A stretch of 64,000 nt of DNA, from assembly GCA_027559495.1 (NCBI GenBank), contig JAMXSV010000028.1:1116001-1180000 (forward strand). Reading direction: 5' to 3'. The position numbers and the translations under genes are program-made. Origin of the DNA: Aurifilum marmelostoma (Eukaryota > Ascomycota > Sordariomycetes > Diaporthales > Cryphonectriaceae). Positions 11,597 to 24,500 of the stretch are shown piece by piece (positions within the stretch are counted from its first letter, which is position 1; each line of letters starts with the position of its first letter). The notes under the pieces are model-generated. The model had not been told where the DNA came from, ran no database searches, and worked only from the letters and a program-made list of their open reading frames with translations.

Positions 11597-14500
11597 ATGT
11601 CCCTTGAACCAGGGCCACAGAGGCCAACCTCTCCAGAGAGCTCCGGCCGCGAGACCCCGAATCCTGTCAGGCAGTGGAGGAACCAACTGAGTGCCGGTGA
11701 GACCTGCTGGACCTCTATTCTCTTAGCACAGGCAGCGTAATGCGAGGGAAAATACATAAAAAGCTGACAGTATCCAAATTGCCTGTCCAGTGGACGATGC
11801 GCCGATACGAGACAAAGCCTACCGGAAATATGCAGCAGGAGTCGACCGGGCTCTGACGCTTTTCGAGACCGCATTACAGGAATGGGCAGACTACATTTCG
11901 TTCCTGAACAGACTTCTCAAAGTCCGGCCGCCCTCCTTTTGTGGCAGACATGTACACCTCAGTGGCTAACGACCGGTCATCCTAGGCCCTCCAAGCCCGC
12001 AACCAAAGCATCCAGACTGTCCCGGCGAAAACCCTCGTTGCCAAACGGTTGTCACAATGTCTCAACCCAGCCCTGCCGTCTGGCGTCCATCAAAAGACCC
12101 TCGAAGTATACAATTACGTCTTTACCATTGTTGGGAAGGATGGCCTCTCGCGCGACCTGCCGCTCTATCTTCCCGGACTCGCGCCCACCCTGTCCTTTGC
12201 CTCCCTCTCCGTCCGAACCCCGTTTCTCGACCTTCTTGAGCGGCACTTCCTCGACTTGGATCCACGCTCTCTTCGGCCTGCTATGAAGTCCGTTGTGATG
12301 GCTCTGCTGCCGGGGCTGGAGGAGGAGACGGCTGAGGATTTCGACCGAACCCTAAAGCTTCTAGAGAGCTTCAAGAAGGCCATTAGGCCGCCAGACTCCG
12401 AGGAGATCACACCTGTGCATTCTATGGGAGATGACTACTTTTGGCAGTGTGTCTTTTTGGCCTCTATCACTGGTCAAAGCCGCCGTACAGGAGCTCTTTC
12501 CTACCTGGTCCGAAGCCTCCCCAAGTTAGGCCACTCGGTCGTGCCCGAGTCGCTTGAAGCAGCGTCGGCAAATGATGCAGAAGCTGATCAATCCTCAAAA
12601 TTGGCCCAACTTGTGACAACGCCGGAACCGGGCCTGCTACTGCGATGTTTCGCCGCAGGTCTGGCGGACGAGCAGCTGCTCATCCAACGTGGCTTCCTGG
12701 ATCTACTAGTGACTCATCTCCCTCTTCATTCAAAGGTTCTTCAGAAACGCGTCAAGCACGAGGATTTTGAGCTCCTCCTCAAGGCTGCCGCCGGTGTGGT
12801 CCTCCGGCGAGAGATGAGTTTAAACAGGAGGCTGTGGACATGGCTCCTTGGGCCGGAGCCGTCCGGCGGAGATGCAGAAAGTGGTGTCATGTCCCCCGCC
12901 TCTCCTTCACCCCATCAAAACGGGACTCTCGTTACCAGGACGCGCTATTTCGAAGACTATGGGCTCGAGCATCTAACCAAAGCTTTGCTCTCCCTGATCA
13001 AAGATGCACCAGAGACGACTGCCGGCGAAAAAGCACGTCCATACCGTGTGTGTCTTTCACTCATGGATAGGTGGGAAATCGGCGGCCTTGTAGTTCCCGA
13101 AGTCTTTCTGCCAATTGTGAACAGCGCCAGGAGCTTCAAGGATCGGGCCTCCAGCAAGACGGAATTTGCAGAGGTGCTACGCAGCGCGAGCACCTTTTTT
13201 GATGGCGTGGAGAGCGGGTTGATTTACGGCGAGATACTCGGCCAGATGGCACAGGCGATTGGACCAGGAGACATGTCCTCCCGCGAGCGATCAGACAGAC
13301 TGGACTTGGTTCAGTTTATTTTCAGACATTTCAACATCAAGGAGGAGGAGATGATCACTGTCCATGCGCCACTGACGGCCCTGGCAATTCTCTGCATGAT
13401 CGAGGACGCAAGGCGGAGAGATGGAGCTCTCAAGCAGACAATGGCGGACGATGGTCTAGTCGCTGCTGCACTTGGGATCGCGGCTGACCTACTCGAGATT
13501 GTACCTGACCGGGCATTTCCGTCTCAGACAAAAGACGCATCGCCACCCACGCTGTCCCAGAGCTCAAATCAGATTCCAAGCCTCGAGTTGTTACTGAAGA
13601 TCAGAGATTTCTACATCCAGGATCAAGGAAATCTGGACGTTGCTAAGGCACCACTCACAGGTCGCGAGGTCGGAGAACTTCTCCTACAGCGAGCGTGCAA
13701 TCTGGGTTGCGACAGCCTGGTCCAGAAGGAGTCGCCTCCTGACTTGAGTGTGAAGTGCCGCATACTGATGCTGCTGGTTGCCAAAACGCCGCAAGATATC
13801 CCGTTTGATCATGCTCGTCTTCTTGCAGCCCTGAACACTCGAGCTTCTGAGGAGTCCCTGCAGTTCACCACCTACTCATCCATCCTTTCGCTTTCCACCC
13901 GCCTCTATTCTGCGAGCCGCATCTCATATAGCGACCTTTCAGATCTTGCCAGCCCACTCGTGCGCCACGCCTGGTCTTTTCTTGCCGCTTCAGAGCCGCG
14001 ATATCACGTCGAAACCGTCCGGAGCCTGTGGCTGCTTCAGACCGTTCTGACGCCCCAAAATCGTGATATCGAGGCGGCGCTGTGTGCGCTGATGAGGCAA
14101 CATGATGTCGACGGCACATTTTCGGTCCGACCAGCCGAGTCGGGCAGGAGCTTCAGTATCCTCTGGTCTCACAGCCTGCAGGATAATCCGTCCGGCCCAG
14201 ACAGGAGGACTCCAAAGACGCCGGTCGGTGAAGCCTTGTCGTTCCCTAGACTTTCCGGGATCGACAACTATGAAGTCATGTTGACACGGCCACTCTTCCT
14301 CATGCTTGACGCTCTTGCCGACGAGAAGACACAACTGTTCATGGCCGTCAAGACTTGGCTGAACAATCTTGTTGGCATAGATAAGTAAGTACACTGAGTC
14401 TCTTCCAGCACTGGCGGTTACTGACTTGGGATGATGGGAAGGATGTTTTACATTCTCACGTCGCAATTTGTGCAGCTCCCTTTTCTGGTCATCCCACCAG

Positions 14501-17500
14501 AGAAACTGAGTGCCTCGCAGGAGCCAGAACCATTTACTGAAGACGATGACCTCGATCTCTGCATATACTACCTGAGAACCATTTCCAATGTCTTCAGGTG
14601 GGCGCCAGATGCGATCTGGGGCATCCTCGCAACCAAGACAGTCTCCCCTGAGGACTTGCCTGGTCTGCCACAATTGAGTGAGTTGTTTCTGTCCTCATGC
14701 TCGACACAATGCACTGCTAATACAAAACAGCAAACACGGACGAGGAAGTCCCAATACAATTCTTCCTCTTGCAAGTCTGCCTCAGGTGCATCTCACAGTA
14801 CAAGGTCCCGGAGGATCGTGACATCAAGATACAGGTCACACAGCTTGTTCGGAGCGCCCTGCTGGTCTTGCACCAGATCCTCCTGAACCCTTATGCTGCT
14901 CCTCTCGCAAAGCTGCAGCTCGAAGACGTCTTGATCAATAGGCTGGCCCAGTCGCTGGAGTCTCCAGATCCCTACGTGCAAGTCTTGTTGCTAGACGTGG
15001 TCTACGCCTCTCTAAAGCTCCGAGAAGCTTTGCCCGTCGAGCTTCCTCCGTCGCCCACCATCGATAAGCGAAGACCGGGTACTGAAGCACCACATCAGCG
15101 AGGCTCTGTCTCCGCCGATAAATCCCCCCCGCCTCCCTCCTCCGCCGGCGGCATTGCTCAAGTGTCTGCAGGCCGGTCTGTCCTCGCCAAGCAGCCGACC
15201 AGTCCTAGATAGCTGGATCAGCTTCCTGACAGAATGTCTGCCATACTATGCAGACTCTATATTCCAGGTCCTCATCCCTCTTGTGGGCACCTTGTGCGAC
15301 CAGATCGGTAGCACTTTTACGAGTCTGGAGCAGATGTTCAAAGGCTCCGAGCACGAGTGGTCGGACAAGCTCAACGCACCAGAGACGACCTTGATCTCGT
15401 TCCTGAACGGCTTGGAGCATGTTCTGGCGAAAGGGCATGATAGGCTGCTACTGGAAGAAGCACGCACACCAGTCGTCAAGGGTCAGGACCAGCCGCAGGG
15501 CTTCTTTGGCAACATGGTGTCCGGTGTTTTCTCGACAGAGTCTTTCCAGTCAAGAAGCGCTACAGCGAATGACCGCTTGACTGTCCTCCTGGCTTTTCAG
15601 GATGCGGTCCGGATCTGCTTCAAGATATGGTCGTGGGGCCGAGGCGGCGACGCGGCGGCCCAGAACATTAGTTCCATGGCTTCCTTCAGCTACACGTCTC
15701 TTCGCATGAGGAACCGCGCAAGGAGGCTCCTTGAGCACTTGTTCGCCGCGGAGACTCTCGAGTGTCTAGAGACTGTAGTTGACATATGGAGAAAGTCCTT
15801 GGACGACCCCGGGTCCTCTTCGCATGTCGAGGTCTTCAACCTGCTGCCAGCCCTGGATGGGTCGCGGCCGAAACACACCATCCCCGCCATATTTAACTCC
15901 ATCTACAGCCGTACAAACCCCAACGCCCTCGATCCTACCAGGAAGTCAAACCTGACCGTCGACCTTCAAGACACTGACATAGTGATCTTCCTCGTGGATT
16001 ATGCCAAGTCTCTCGAAGATGATGCTATGGACGAGATATGGCAAGATTGCATTACGTTCTTGAAGGACTTGCTGACAAACCCCTTCCCGCACAGGCAGAC
16101 TTTGCCTAGCCTTCTGGAATTTGCGGCAATCCTCGGAGAGAAGGTCGACAACACCAACTTTGGAGAACAGCGCAAGATGCGCCGAGAGCTTGGTGTAAGT
16201 GCTCCTCTCAACACAGTGCATGGCTAGGATATCTCACTAAACCTCTCCCACTCTAGGACCTTTTCCTTCGGCTACTCACTGCTCTCTTCACAACACGGCC
16301 AATTTCTTCCTCGGATGGTGTTAATGGTGTGTCCGAGAAACCGAAGCGGCTAGAGTCTGCGGGGGGAACTGTTGCGGGATAGAAGCCCTCAAGAACGTGC
16401 CGATGACACCGTTGGTATCCTCTCATCCATCGTCCCCAATCTTCCAAAAATCCTAGTCGAGAACGATCGGGTGCTGCAAGCCGCGACTTCGATCTCAGCC
16501 AGCGTGATCGGCCCCGCTCTCCGCGCAAAGGCCTTCCCGGATACGTTTTCTCAGAGCACACTTGTCTTACTGCAGGAGCTCTCGAGGCTGCCCGGAAACC
16601 AGAAGACGTGGAAGAAGGACGTCACGGATGCGTTCAACGATACTCGCTTCTTCGGGTCCAGCGTGTCTCTGGTCCAAAATGACTGGCTGCCCCTGCTTAG
16701 GCAGTGGACGATCACGGACAAAGACCGGATGCCTGAGCTCCTGAGCAGGATTGCTGCCCCGACGACAGCCGGCATAGTGTTCGGGGTCGGAGCAACATCT
16801 GCTCGGCTGGAGGCCGACCGGAAGACTCAGCTTACACTTCGGCGTATGGCGACTCTCATCCTGGCAACGGCGGAAGATACGTTTGTCACGGAGCTACCCA
16901 GCATACTGGATAAGCTTATTGAATTACTAGCGGCGACCGCAACCTCATCGCCGTCATCCACCACACGAGCGGAACTCTTTATGGTCGTGCGCGCGCTGAC
17001 ACTCAAGACAAGCGCTATACATTTGGCCCCCATCTGGCCGGTGCTCAATACCGAGCTGCACGCTGCCATCTCGTCGGTGGCGACGCCTGACCACAGCTCC
17101 TCCTCGGAGACATACAACAACCTCTCGGTGCTGCAGGCATGCAAGCTGCTGGACCTCCTCGTCTGCGTCGCTCCAGATGACTTCCAGCTTCACGAATGGC
17201 TGTTCGTAACAGACACGATCGATGCCGTCTACCGACCAGCCAGTTACCAGCCAGTCGCACTGGTAGACGAACTCTCTGAAGAGCTCGGGACGGGCATGGC
17301 GGGGCCAAGCCCACAAGTCGAGGTCACGGCCTTTCTGACAGGGCAGGGTTCGGGGAGGAGACCTCTTTTAGGAGATGGTGGGATCCGGGATGATGTTAGT
17401 ATCGAGAAGAGGGAAGAACTGGTGGCCAAGATCCTGAGGCCATTCTTTGGCCAGCTCAGTATCTTTGCCTTCGAGTCGACGTATGCGATGGGTCCTCTGG

Positions 17501-17571
17501 ACCGGGAAGCCTGTATCCAGAGGTTGCTGAAGGATTTGTTTGACGAGGCGACCATCGTCAAACAGCTGTAG
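11597..17571 (+). CDS. dop1: DOP1/Dopey family endosome-Golgi trafficking protein, with two frameshifts
   Basis: Six exons: 11597-11696, 11791-11921, 11986-14384, 14442-14677, 14731-16194 and 16257-17571. DOP1 works with MON2 at Golgi/endosomal membranes in protein sorting. The start MSLEPGPQRPTSPESSGRE and the first exon join (SAVDDAPIRDKAYRKYAAG) lead straight into the Dopey N-terminal signature (ALQEWADYISFLNRLLKALQ, NPALPSGVHQKTLEVYNYVF). The C-terminal part (VLDSWISFLTECLPYYAD, RRELGDLFLRLLTALFTT) is also typical. The reading frame breaks twice: in exon 5 at a C7 run (15124-15130) and in exon 6 at a G6 run (16361-16366). In both cases one base fewer restores the frame, giving about 1880 residues, the usual family length. 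Because the gene is generally essential, assembly error is likelier than a pseudogene. The donor of intron 2 is GTCCGG, atypical but positioned correctly. Confidence 0.9.
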
Positions 17572-17730
17572 ATACCATGAGTAACAGTAGTGGTGGCGTT
17601 GGTGGTAGATTTCCATGGCTGAAGCCGGAGCTAGGTGCTCCAACCAACAAAAGCCTAGATATCCAATCCCTTGGCGGAACTGCATATCCATCTGCACAAA
17701 GTGTAGTCGCGCTCGAAGTTAATGAGTCCC

Positions 17731-18817
17731 TCATGGCTCCATGGCGGAGCCCCCTTCTGCCGGATAGTAGGCCACCATGCCCTTACTGACACCATTGATG
17801 CAATACTGCACCACATTCAGCTTCTCCCCCTCTTCCTCAGGCATCAGCCGCGCAAGCTGGTTCAGATCCCCATTCCGCGGCAAGAACATGGCATGTGCCA
17901 TGGGCGCGCACATGATGTGCAGATCCCTCACCCCAAACGGCTCCATGGCGTCCAGATCCAGCACCTCGGCGCCCTTGTACATGGGCCCGCCCCATGGAGG
18001 ACTCGCAAACAGCTGGACGTGTCGCGCCAGCGAGGCCATGCGCACCTGGTGAGCTGCGTCAGCATCAGCATCCGCATCACCACGACTCTGGTTTCCGTCT
18101 CTCTCTGGTGTCGTCAGGAACCAAAAGTACTGCAGCAGTGCAGGGTGGAGAGTCTCGGGGCGGTGCTTGAGGCGGCGCAAGAAGTCGGCACAGTCGCCGT
18201 GGACCCAGATGATGCGGTCTGCAACGCCGTAGACGGCGGCGTTGTTCTGGGCGCAGGCCAAGGTGGGGGCGTCGATCTCTATGCCTATTATCACGTCCCA
18301 TTCGTTTGAGCGGGCGAAGGCGATGGTGTTGCCTCCTGCGCCGGCGAAGAGGTCGATTATCACTCGGGGGTAGTTGATGTTGGTGCTCTTTTGGCCGAGC
18401 TCGGTGGCGATTTGGCTTTGCAAGAAGAGAAAAAAAAAGGTGTGACATTGTCAGCGTGAGTGTTGTGAGAATGAGTGCTTGCATGTGTAAATGAATCAAC
18501 TTACTTGGCTATGGGCTCAGCAGTGACTCCAAACCAGGCGGCATCTGTCAAGAAGATGTCTTCATCATAGAGACAGAACAATTCCTTGCGCTGGCGCCAA
18601 TATCTGGTGCTCAGGACAGGTCGGGTCAAGTCAGCTCTCTCTTCTCTTTTCTCTCTGTTTATCTCATGCCATGCGTTTTGTAAAGAAGGGGCACACACTT
18701 TCTGATATCGACAGGCATTTCGTTGTAGGACTCGTAGTGTTTGCATCTAGCAGTCAAGGGCAGTGGTCCTGCAGGAGCCATTATGCCCTCGGGCTCTGCC
18801 TTCGAACCTTTGGCCAT
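17731..18817 (-). CDS. tgs1: Trimethylguanosine synthase (snRNA/snoRNA cap hypermethylase)
   Basis: Three exons: 18817-18699, 18603-18505 and 18415-17731; 300 residues. The enzyme converts the m7G cap of sn/snoRNAs to m2,2,7G using S-adenosylmethionine. Exon joins give IRKYWRQRKELF and TAEPIANQIATELG, both matching the family. Residues 63-73 (WFGVTAEPIAN) are the usual conserved block before the SAM site, IIDLFAGAGGN (92-102) is the SAM-binding loop, HGDCADF (145-151) is motif III, and ASPPWGGP (210-217) is the catalytic cap-binding motif with the stacking Trp. A small Asp/Ala-rich insert (about 186-194) sits just before it. The start is the ATG at 18817 in a good context (CGGCCATGGCC). It is tail-to-tail with DOP1 (159 bp) and head-to-head with GRASP. 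Confidence 0.93.
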
Positions 18818-19404
18818 GGCCGTGGGAAGAGGCGGCGATATCAAATGATCACTTCTGTCCGGTGTTCGGTTGCAGTCGTTTTGTGAGTTCGATGCGCTGA
18901 AGGATGATGATAATGGCAACGGGGCTGGAGGACAGTGATGAGGGGATATCCTTAATCAAAACACATCCTGAAAACCCAATGAGATCGAAGAATGATTGTT
19001 TCTCTCATCTTCTGACTTCACACAGACAATTGCCCTCTCTACCAGCCTCAAAATCTCAAAAGAATGTTGGCTGGATGATTAGATGTGAACGTGGGATTTT
19101 GTTAGTTGACTATTTTCAGCGGGGGTCTGCGTTGCTTAGAAGGGGGGGCGGTCCACTGTGGCAGCCCCACTGGCTGGCTGCTGGCCCACAGGGAAGGGGA
19201 GCTTGGGCCAGGGGTAAGGCTGAACGAAGCTAAACTGCGGCTTGATGACAAGGAAAGTGTTGCAGACACGTTGAGAGCGCCTGCCCTTGAGTCGGGAGTT
19301 GAAGTTCGAAACCTCCAAGTCAACAATCCACCAGCGCGGTCCCTTGCCCTTCTATCCTTACAGCGTATAGGTATTATCCTATTATACTCGTCTCCTCCAA
19401 GATC
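18818..19404. promoter_or_regulatory. Bidirectional promoter region, TGS1 and GRASP
   Basis: 587 bp between the divergent start codons of TGS1 and GRASP, without supportable coding sequence. Both promoters and 5' UTRs must lie here. Confidence 0.55.
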
Positions 19405-20588
19405 ATGTTCAACGCCCTCAACCGCTTCATATCCCGCCTCGACGGCGAGGATCCACGCCAGAAACAGCAGCAAGGGCTGTTTGGCTTTCAGGTCCTGCGC
19501 AACGCGAACCAGCAGCTCGCGATCGATCCATGGTTCGACTTCATTGTGGGGATCAATGGACGTGTGATTGTATGACAAAGGCTCCCAGACAGACAATCTA
19601 TCAAACATGCTCTCTCTCTATTCAAAGCAACTAATCCACCTCCTCCCTTCTTCTACAGGACGATCCAAGCCCGAACCTGTTCGCCCAAGAAATCCGCAAC
19701 TGCACCGGCAGCACCGTAACCCTGGGTCTGTGGAGCGCCAAAGGCCAACGCACGCGAACTCTTCATGTTCCTGTCCCGCCCGACACGGCCTCCCTCGGTC
19801 TCGCCCTGCAGTGGACCTCCCTCGCGGCCGTGACCAACATCTGGCACGTCCTCGACGTCCCGGCCGGCTCGCCCGCCGACCTAGCCGGCCTACTGCCCTA
19901 CAGTGACTACATCTTAGGCTCGCCCGAGGGCGCCCTGCACGGCGAGAGCGGCCTGTCTGAGATCGTCGAGGACCACATCGGGCGGCCCCTGCGCCTGTAC
20001 GTCTACAACAACGAGTACGACGTCACGCGTGAGGTGACCCTGCAGCCGAGCCGTGCCTGGGGCGGTGAGGGTGCGCTCGGGTGTGTGCTGGGCTACGGGG
20101 CGCTGCACCGCCTGCCTGCGCCGCTGAGCGAGCCTGTCCATGCGCCGGGGGAGATGATGTTTGACGGCGGCGAGCTGTCTGAGAAGACACCCTACTCAGC
20201 AGCAGGGGTCATGCCGGCGACCATGGACGCTTCGGCCAACTTCATCACGCCCGCGGACCAGGGGCCGCAGGGCACTGGGCTAGGAGCAGGTGGTGGTGGC
20301 GAGTTTTTGGTGCCGGCGCAGATGGCCAGCGGGACGCCGCCGCCGCCAGCAGGAAACGCACCTCCCAGGAGTCACAAGAAGAAAGACAGGCATGCGAACC
20401 GAGGTGGCAACAGCATGGACGATTACTTCAACGAGCAGGAGCAGAAGAGCAGGGAGCTGGACAGGCCCGAGACGACTCGGAGCAAGAGCCCGCTGGCACC
20501 TCCGCCAAAGGCAGGCGGACCACCCAAAGCAGGTCCTTCGAGAGCAGAGACGCCGAAAGAGGAAGAAAAAGAAGCAGGTGGCGAGTGA
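19405..20588 (+). CDS. GRASP-family Golgi reassembly stacking protein (Grh1-like)
   Basis: Exons 19405-19569 and 19659-20588 with an 89-nt intron (GTATGA...CTAAT...ACAG); 364 residues. Two PDZ-like halves are recognisable: roughly residues 17-110 (GFQVLRN, PWFDFIVGINGRVI, NCTGSTVTLGLWSAKGQRTR) and 110-205 (GSPADLAGLLPYSDYILGSP, VYNNEYDVTREVTLQPSRAWGG, GALGCVLGYGALHRLP). A Pro/Ser/Lys-rich, probably phosphorylated tail of about 160 residues follows. GRASP proteins tether early-secretory membranes and support unconventional secretion in fungi. The N-terminus is MFNALNRF and lacks the Gly2 used for myristoylation in animals. It can form an amphipathic helix, as in yeast Grh1. The gene shares its upstream region with TGS1 and ends 259 bp from the OST2 stop codon. 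Confidence 0.95.
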
Positions 20589-20847
20589 CCAGGAGACTGA
20601 CGTCGTTGGCCGTCTCAGCAGCGGTGATGAGAGAGACGAGAGAATTCATGATCGATTGCTCCGCAGACATCATGGTGCTGGTTCCTGTTTGCATTTTCCC
20701 CGTGAAGATCCGTGCCCTGTTTATTGTACATAGCCCTTTGTGACACCTGTAACCTAGTCCAACGGAATCAAGATGCCGTTGCGCTTCCAATACGGCCCAT
20801 GGCCATCCTTTTCGGCCCTTTTATTTTGGCGCTCCTTTCCTCTCCCC

Positions 20848-21529
20848 TCAGTTGATGTAGTTGATGCAGAAGAAGTGCAGTATCAGGCTGCCGAAAATGA
20901 AGTCCGCAAAGGCTCTGTTCGTGCTGTCAGTATCTCTCTCTCTCTCTCGCTCTCTACCACCCGCGCACGGGTTCAAGATCGTTCGTCTGTTGCGCACCTC
21001 TCGGGTGTTGTCTTGGAAAACGAATCCTTGTTCTGCTCGACGGTCTGCATCCGGAGGGAGACTGTTGCGTAGATATCTATCAGCCCATTTGAATCTCACG
21101 TTGGAAAAGATTCCCCTCACAGGGTTCTTCTGTTTTTTTTTGGGGAAAGTTGACGTACCAGTCAGGGCAAATTGACCAACAGTGGCAATGAAACCGGCGA
21201 GAAAGGCGTTGTAGGGCTGCACATGTTATCATTTTTCTCCAGGTCAGTCTCTCGCTTTCTGTCCTTTCTCCCTCTCACACACGACAAGCAGGGGAGAGGT
21301 GTTGCACACGACTCACATTGCGTCCACCCGCAAGAAAGTACAGCATCTGTAGGCCTCCAACCAACACCAGAAAGGCCAGGAAGATGTCCAGCAGCCTGGT
21401 CTGGTGGTTGGTGATCTTCCAGTACCCGTTCCAGACCTTGTCGGCATCGGGCCAGAACTGCAGCGAGAAGGGCGGCGGCTGCTGCGAGGCTGCAGAGCCG
21501 GGGGCAGCAGTGTTCTTCTTCGGGGCCAT
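20848..21529 (-). CDS. ost2: Oligosaccharyltransferase subunit OST2 (DAD1 homologue)
   Basis: Four exons: 21529-21317, 21216-21159, 21061-20998 and 20914-20848; 133 residues, the normal size. This is an essential integral subunit of the ER oligosaccharyltransferase, which transfers the lipid-linked glycan to Asn during translocation. The joins give GGRNPYNAFLAGF, FALTVSLRMQ and TTPERAFADFIF, all family hallmarks (compare the conserved FNSFLSGF and SPERAFADF of DAD1). Three hydrophobic helices lie at about 47-69, 75-95 and the C-terminus (FIFGSLILHFFCINYIN). The N-terminal 25 residues are Ala/Pro-rich and soluble. Two of the three introns are under 100 nt; intron 3 contains a (CT)n run. The ATG at 21529 is preceded by ACG and fits the family start. 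Confidence 0.94.
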
Positions 21530-24500
21530 CGTGGAAAGAAGGGGGTGGATGCTGCTACTGCACTGTTCCGATTGAGGAGTACAGAACGGACGGGGGCGTT
21601 GTTGTCGTTTGGTGGACTTGGGTGAAGGTTGTTGATTTGGGGGGGGGGGTGTGTTGTGGATGAACCCAGCATCAATATGCGACGGTGTCAATTCCGATGC
21701 GCAGCTTTCCAAAACGACACGAAAGCTCCAAGCTGGGGTGACGACACCAGGGGTGGGTCCAGCTAGTCCCGATTGGCTGCCCTGACAGGGGGGCGGCGGG
21801 TGCCAAGCTTCCAGGGTCTGTCTCTGATCATCTCAGTGACACAGCAACACCAATGAATAAAAGCTGATCGCCTTTACAAGTAGTGGTCATAGCATTGGTC
21901 AGGAAGGTGGTAATATGTAATCACTGCTATTCTGACATCAGATCAGAGGCAGAGAAGAGAAACAACAAAATCTATGCAGCACACTTGAAATGTGATTTCA
22001 AAATATCTCTCTCTCCTTTCTCTTCCCAACCAAGGTTTGGCCCTAATTAATATCCCAACCAGAGCACATCTGCGGCGCCAGTATATCTCGGAACAATCTC
22101 ATATTCTAGCAAGACTCTGCTACTTCAATGCACTATGATGGGCATGCATTAGTAAGATCCCAGAGTGGAAGAAGGTAAAATTTGAGGTGGAAGTTTATAG
22201 GGTGTTAATCCCCTTCTGAAGTCCTCAATCACTGCGCTTACAAGACCTTATAGATGCTTGCCTATTCCCCCCCTCATCCTTTGCCAGCAATAACACGCAA
22301 AGCAGCATTCCATATTAGACTTACAGTTCCGTGCTAATTACCTAGGTAGGTATCTCTCAAGCTATTAAACTTCTTCGAATGTTGCTGAAAGCCCACTAGA
22401 TAACTAGAGACAAAGTTATATGTTCCAGTCACCCACTGCCACTAATTAGCAGTCAAACAGTCTCAGAGCATTATTTGTGTAGACTTATAACCTTGCAGCT
22501 ATTTGGATCAGTGCATATGACTTTATAGTCAGACAAGTCTCATTATGAGATGTGAGACTCTTGTTAAACATTAGGTCTTAATGCGGAATGACCATGTTAA
22601 GACAAAGGACTTGATGGCTGCAAGACTGGTTGGATATGATTACACAAGCATTGGTATTTAGTAACCTCTTGCTCCAGAATAATTAAGTAGTTTCATGCCA
22701 AGTATCTTATTGTCTCTTGGTTTTATCATCTCGACCTATTTATGACCCCTTTGGTGCTGCACATTAGTCACAAATCAGAGCATATTCGATAAGTTGTTCT
22801 AATGTCAATTAGCTAACTTCAGATTGTGATTATGTTTGAGTGCAGAAAAAATCGGGAAAGGGAATTTATATGCGCTCTGCATGCTTTAGAAGCTACAAGT
22901 TTGACGTATTAAATTTACCCAAAGCACTAGGCAGCGGGTTATAATCATGCAGACCATTTTATAAAACTTGTTTCCTCTAGGATTATAGAGGTCAGTGTAG
23001 AGGGCAATGCGACTCTACAAAGCAATAATAGTCTGCGTCCTTGATTAAGCAGAATTAAAAGTATGCTAATCAATTCTAGTTTATAAGAGGGGTCAAACAT
23101 AAATCGGAAGGATACAGGCTTACCTAGGTGCTGCTTTATGTTTCGCATTACTGAGAGATGTCATTACATGAAATTTGACGTTGCATTTGGAACCCCTCGT
23201 ACATGGAAATTGAGGACGTAGCTGATAAAGCATGCAGCTATGGCTGCTCTGCAATGGGACCCTTTCGGGAATGCTGGAGGTAGACTCTTGTAGACTGTGG
23301 GATCTCAGAAATCTAAAGGGCGCAACACTAATCTCATATCCTTCTAAAGTACTTGGACTTACATAGTTTGGCAAATTTGGCGTCGAAACTCTCAATATAG
23401 AGCAATGTGTGACAGTATGAATGCTCAGCCAGTGGGCACGAATAACCTTGGAAGGTGTCACATATGGCCAAGTTTATACAAGACAGAGCCACTCAAAAGA
23501 CACCGGAAACTGATCTGATTTGCCTAGAAAAATCCCACAATACTCAATTGGCTCAACTGAAAGGATGGTCCACAGCGGTTTCACATACAAAATTCCGCAT
23601 TAGACACTATTAGAGCAACATTTGTTAGGGCCTTGGGTTGAATAACTCCTAATTGCATGATGATATAATGGCGTTTCAGGTCAGATTAGATCATGTGAGA
23701 GCATACTCATGCCTTGGTGATCACTATAACACCATGTTGAGGTCTCCACGCTCTACAATAATAGCCTGTCATGGGATGTCAAGCGTGCTCATGAAATTTG
23801 TATCGCAGACTTCGTTAGGTTCACAGGGGGCGAAGCAGGTGTGTCAACAGTACAAAAACAAGAAGAAAACCCCAGGAATGTGTAATCAATCTGGTGCCAT
23901 GCCTAATACTCTCTTACAAAACACGTCACCCAAATTTCAAAATCCAGCCCTGTGTCTTGAGAGCTTACCAACTGTATGTAGACATTATCAACTAGCAGAG
24001 TGATCCATCTGGCAAGGAGTTGGATAGGATTGCACGTCTCGGAGGGTCTGAATGGAGACAGGGGCAGCGGCCAAGCCACCGACGCCTTAAAAAGGGAGCA
24101 GGAGTCGTGACGGTGCGCCATGGTGCTGTGTTCAGCAGAATGACTAGTTATTACGACGCCGGTGGGCTTCCGGCCGCCATTTGCCCCTTGGCTGCCGCGG
24201 GGCGTATGCCGCTATATTGGGGTGTTTCTAGACACGCGCACAAGCAAAAAAAAGGGTGGCGCCTCTGGGCAAATATTCTCCCTCTCATCTCTTGTACTGG
24301 AAGGAGTCGGTTGACAACGTGCCGAGAGATGTCACAGGCTTGGCGCAAGCAAGGGACGTTCGCAATCTTCACCTTGTAGACAGACAGGCAGCTCATCATC
24401 TGTCAAAGTTGTTTTACCATGTCGGAGTAGGGGCCCACGTCAGGAAAACAACAAGGCTTGGCGATACGAGATTTCGCACAGACGTTGGGGTTGACGTGGT

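Noticed and set aside
21840..24000. RIP-degraded transposon
   Set aside because: AT-rich, but CpA/TpG are still frequent and no element-like ORF, terminal repeat or target duplication was seen, so the claim is not made.
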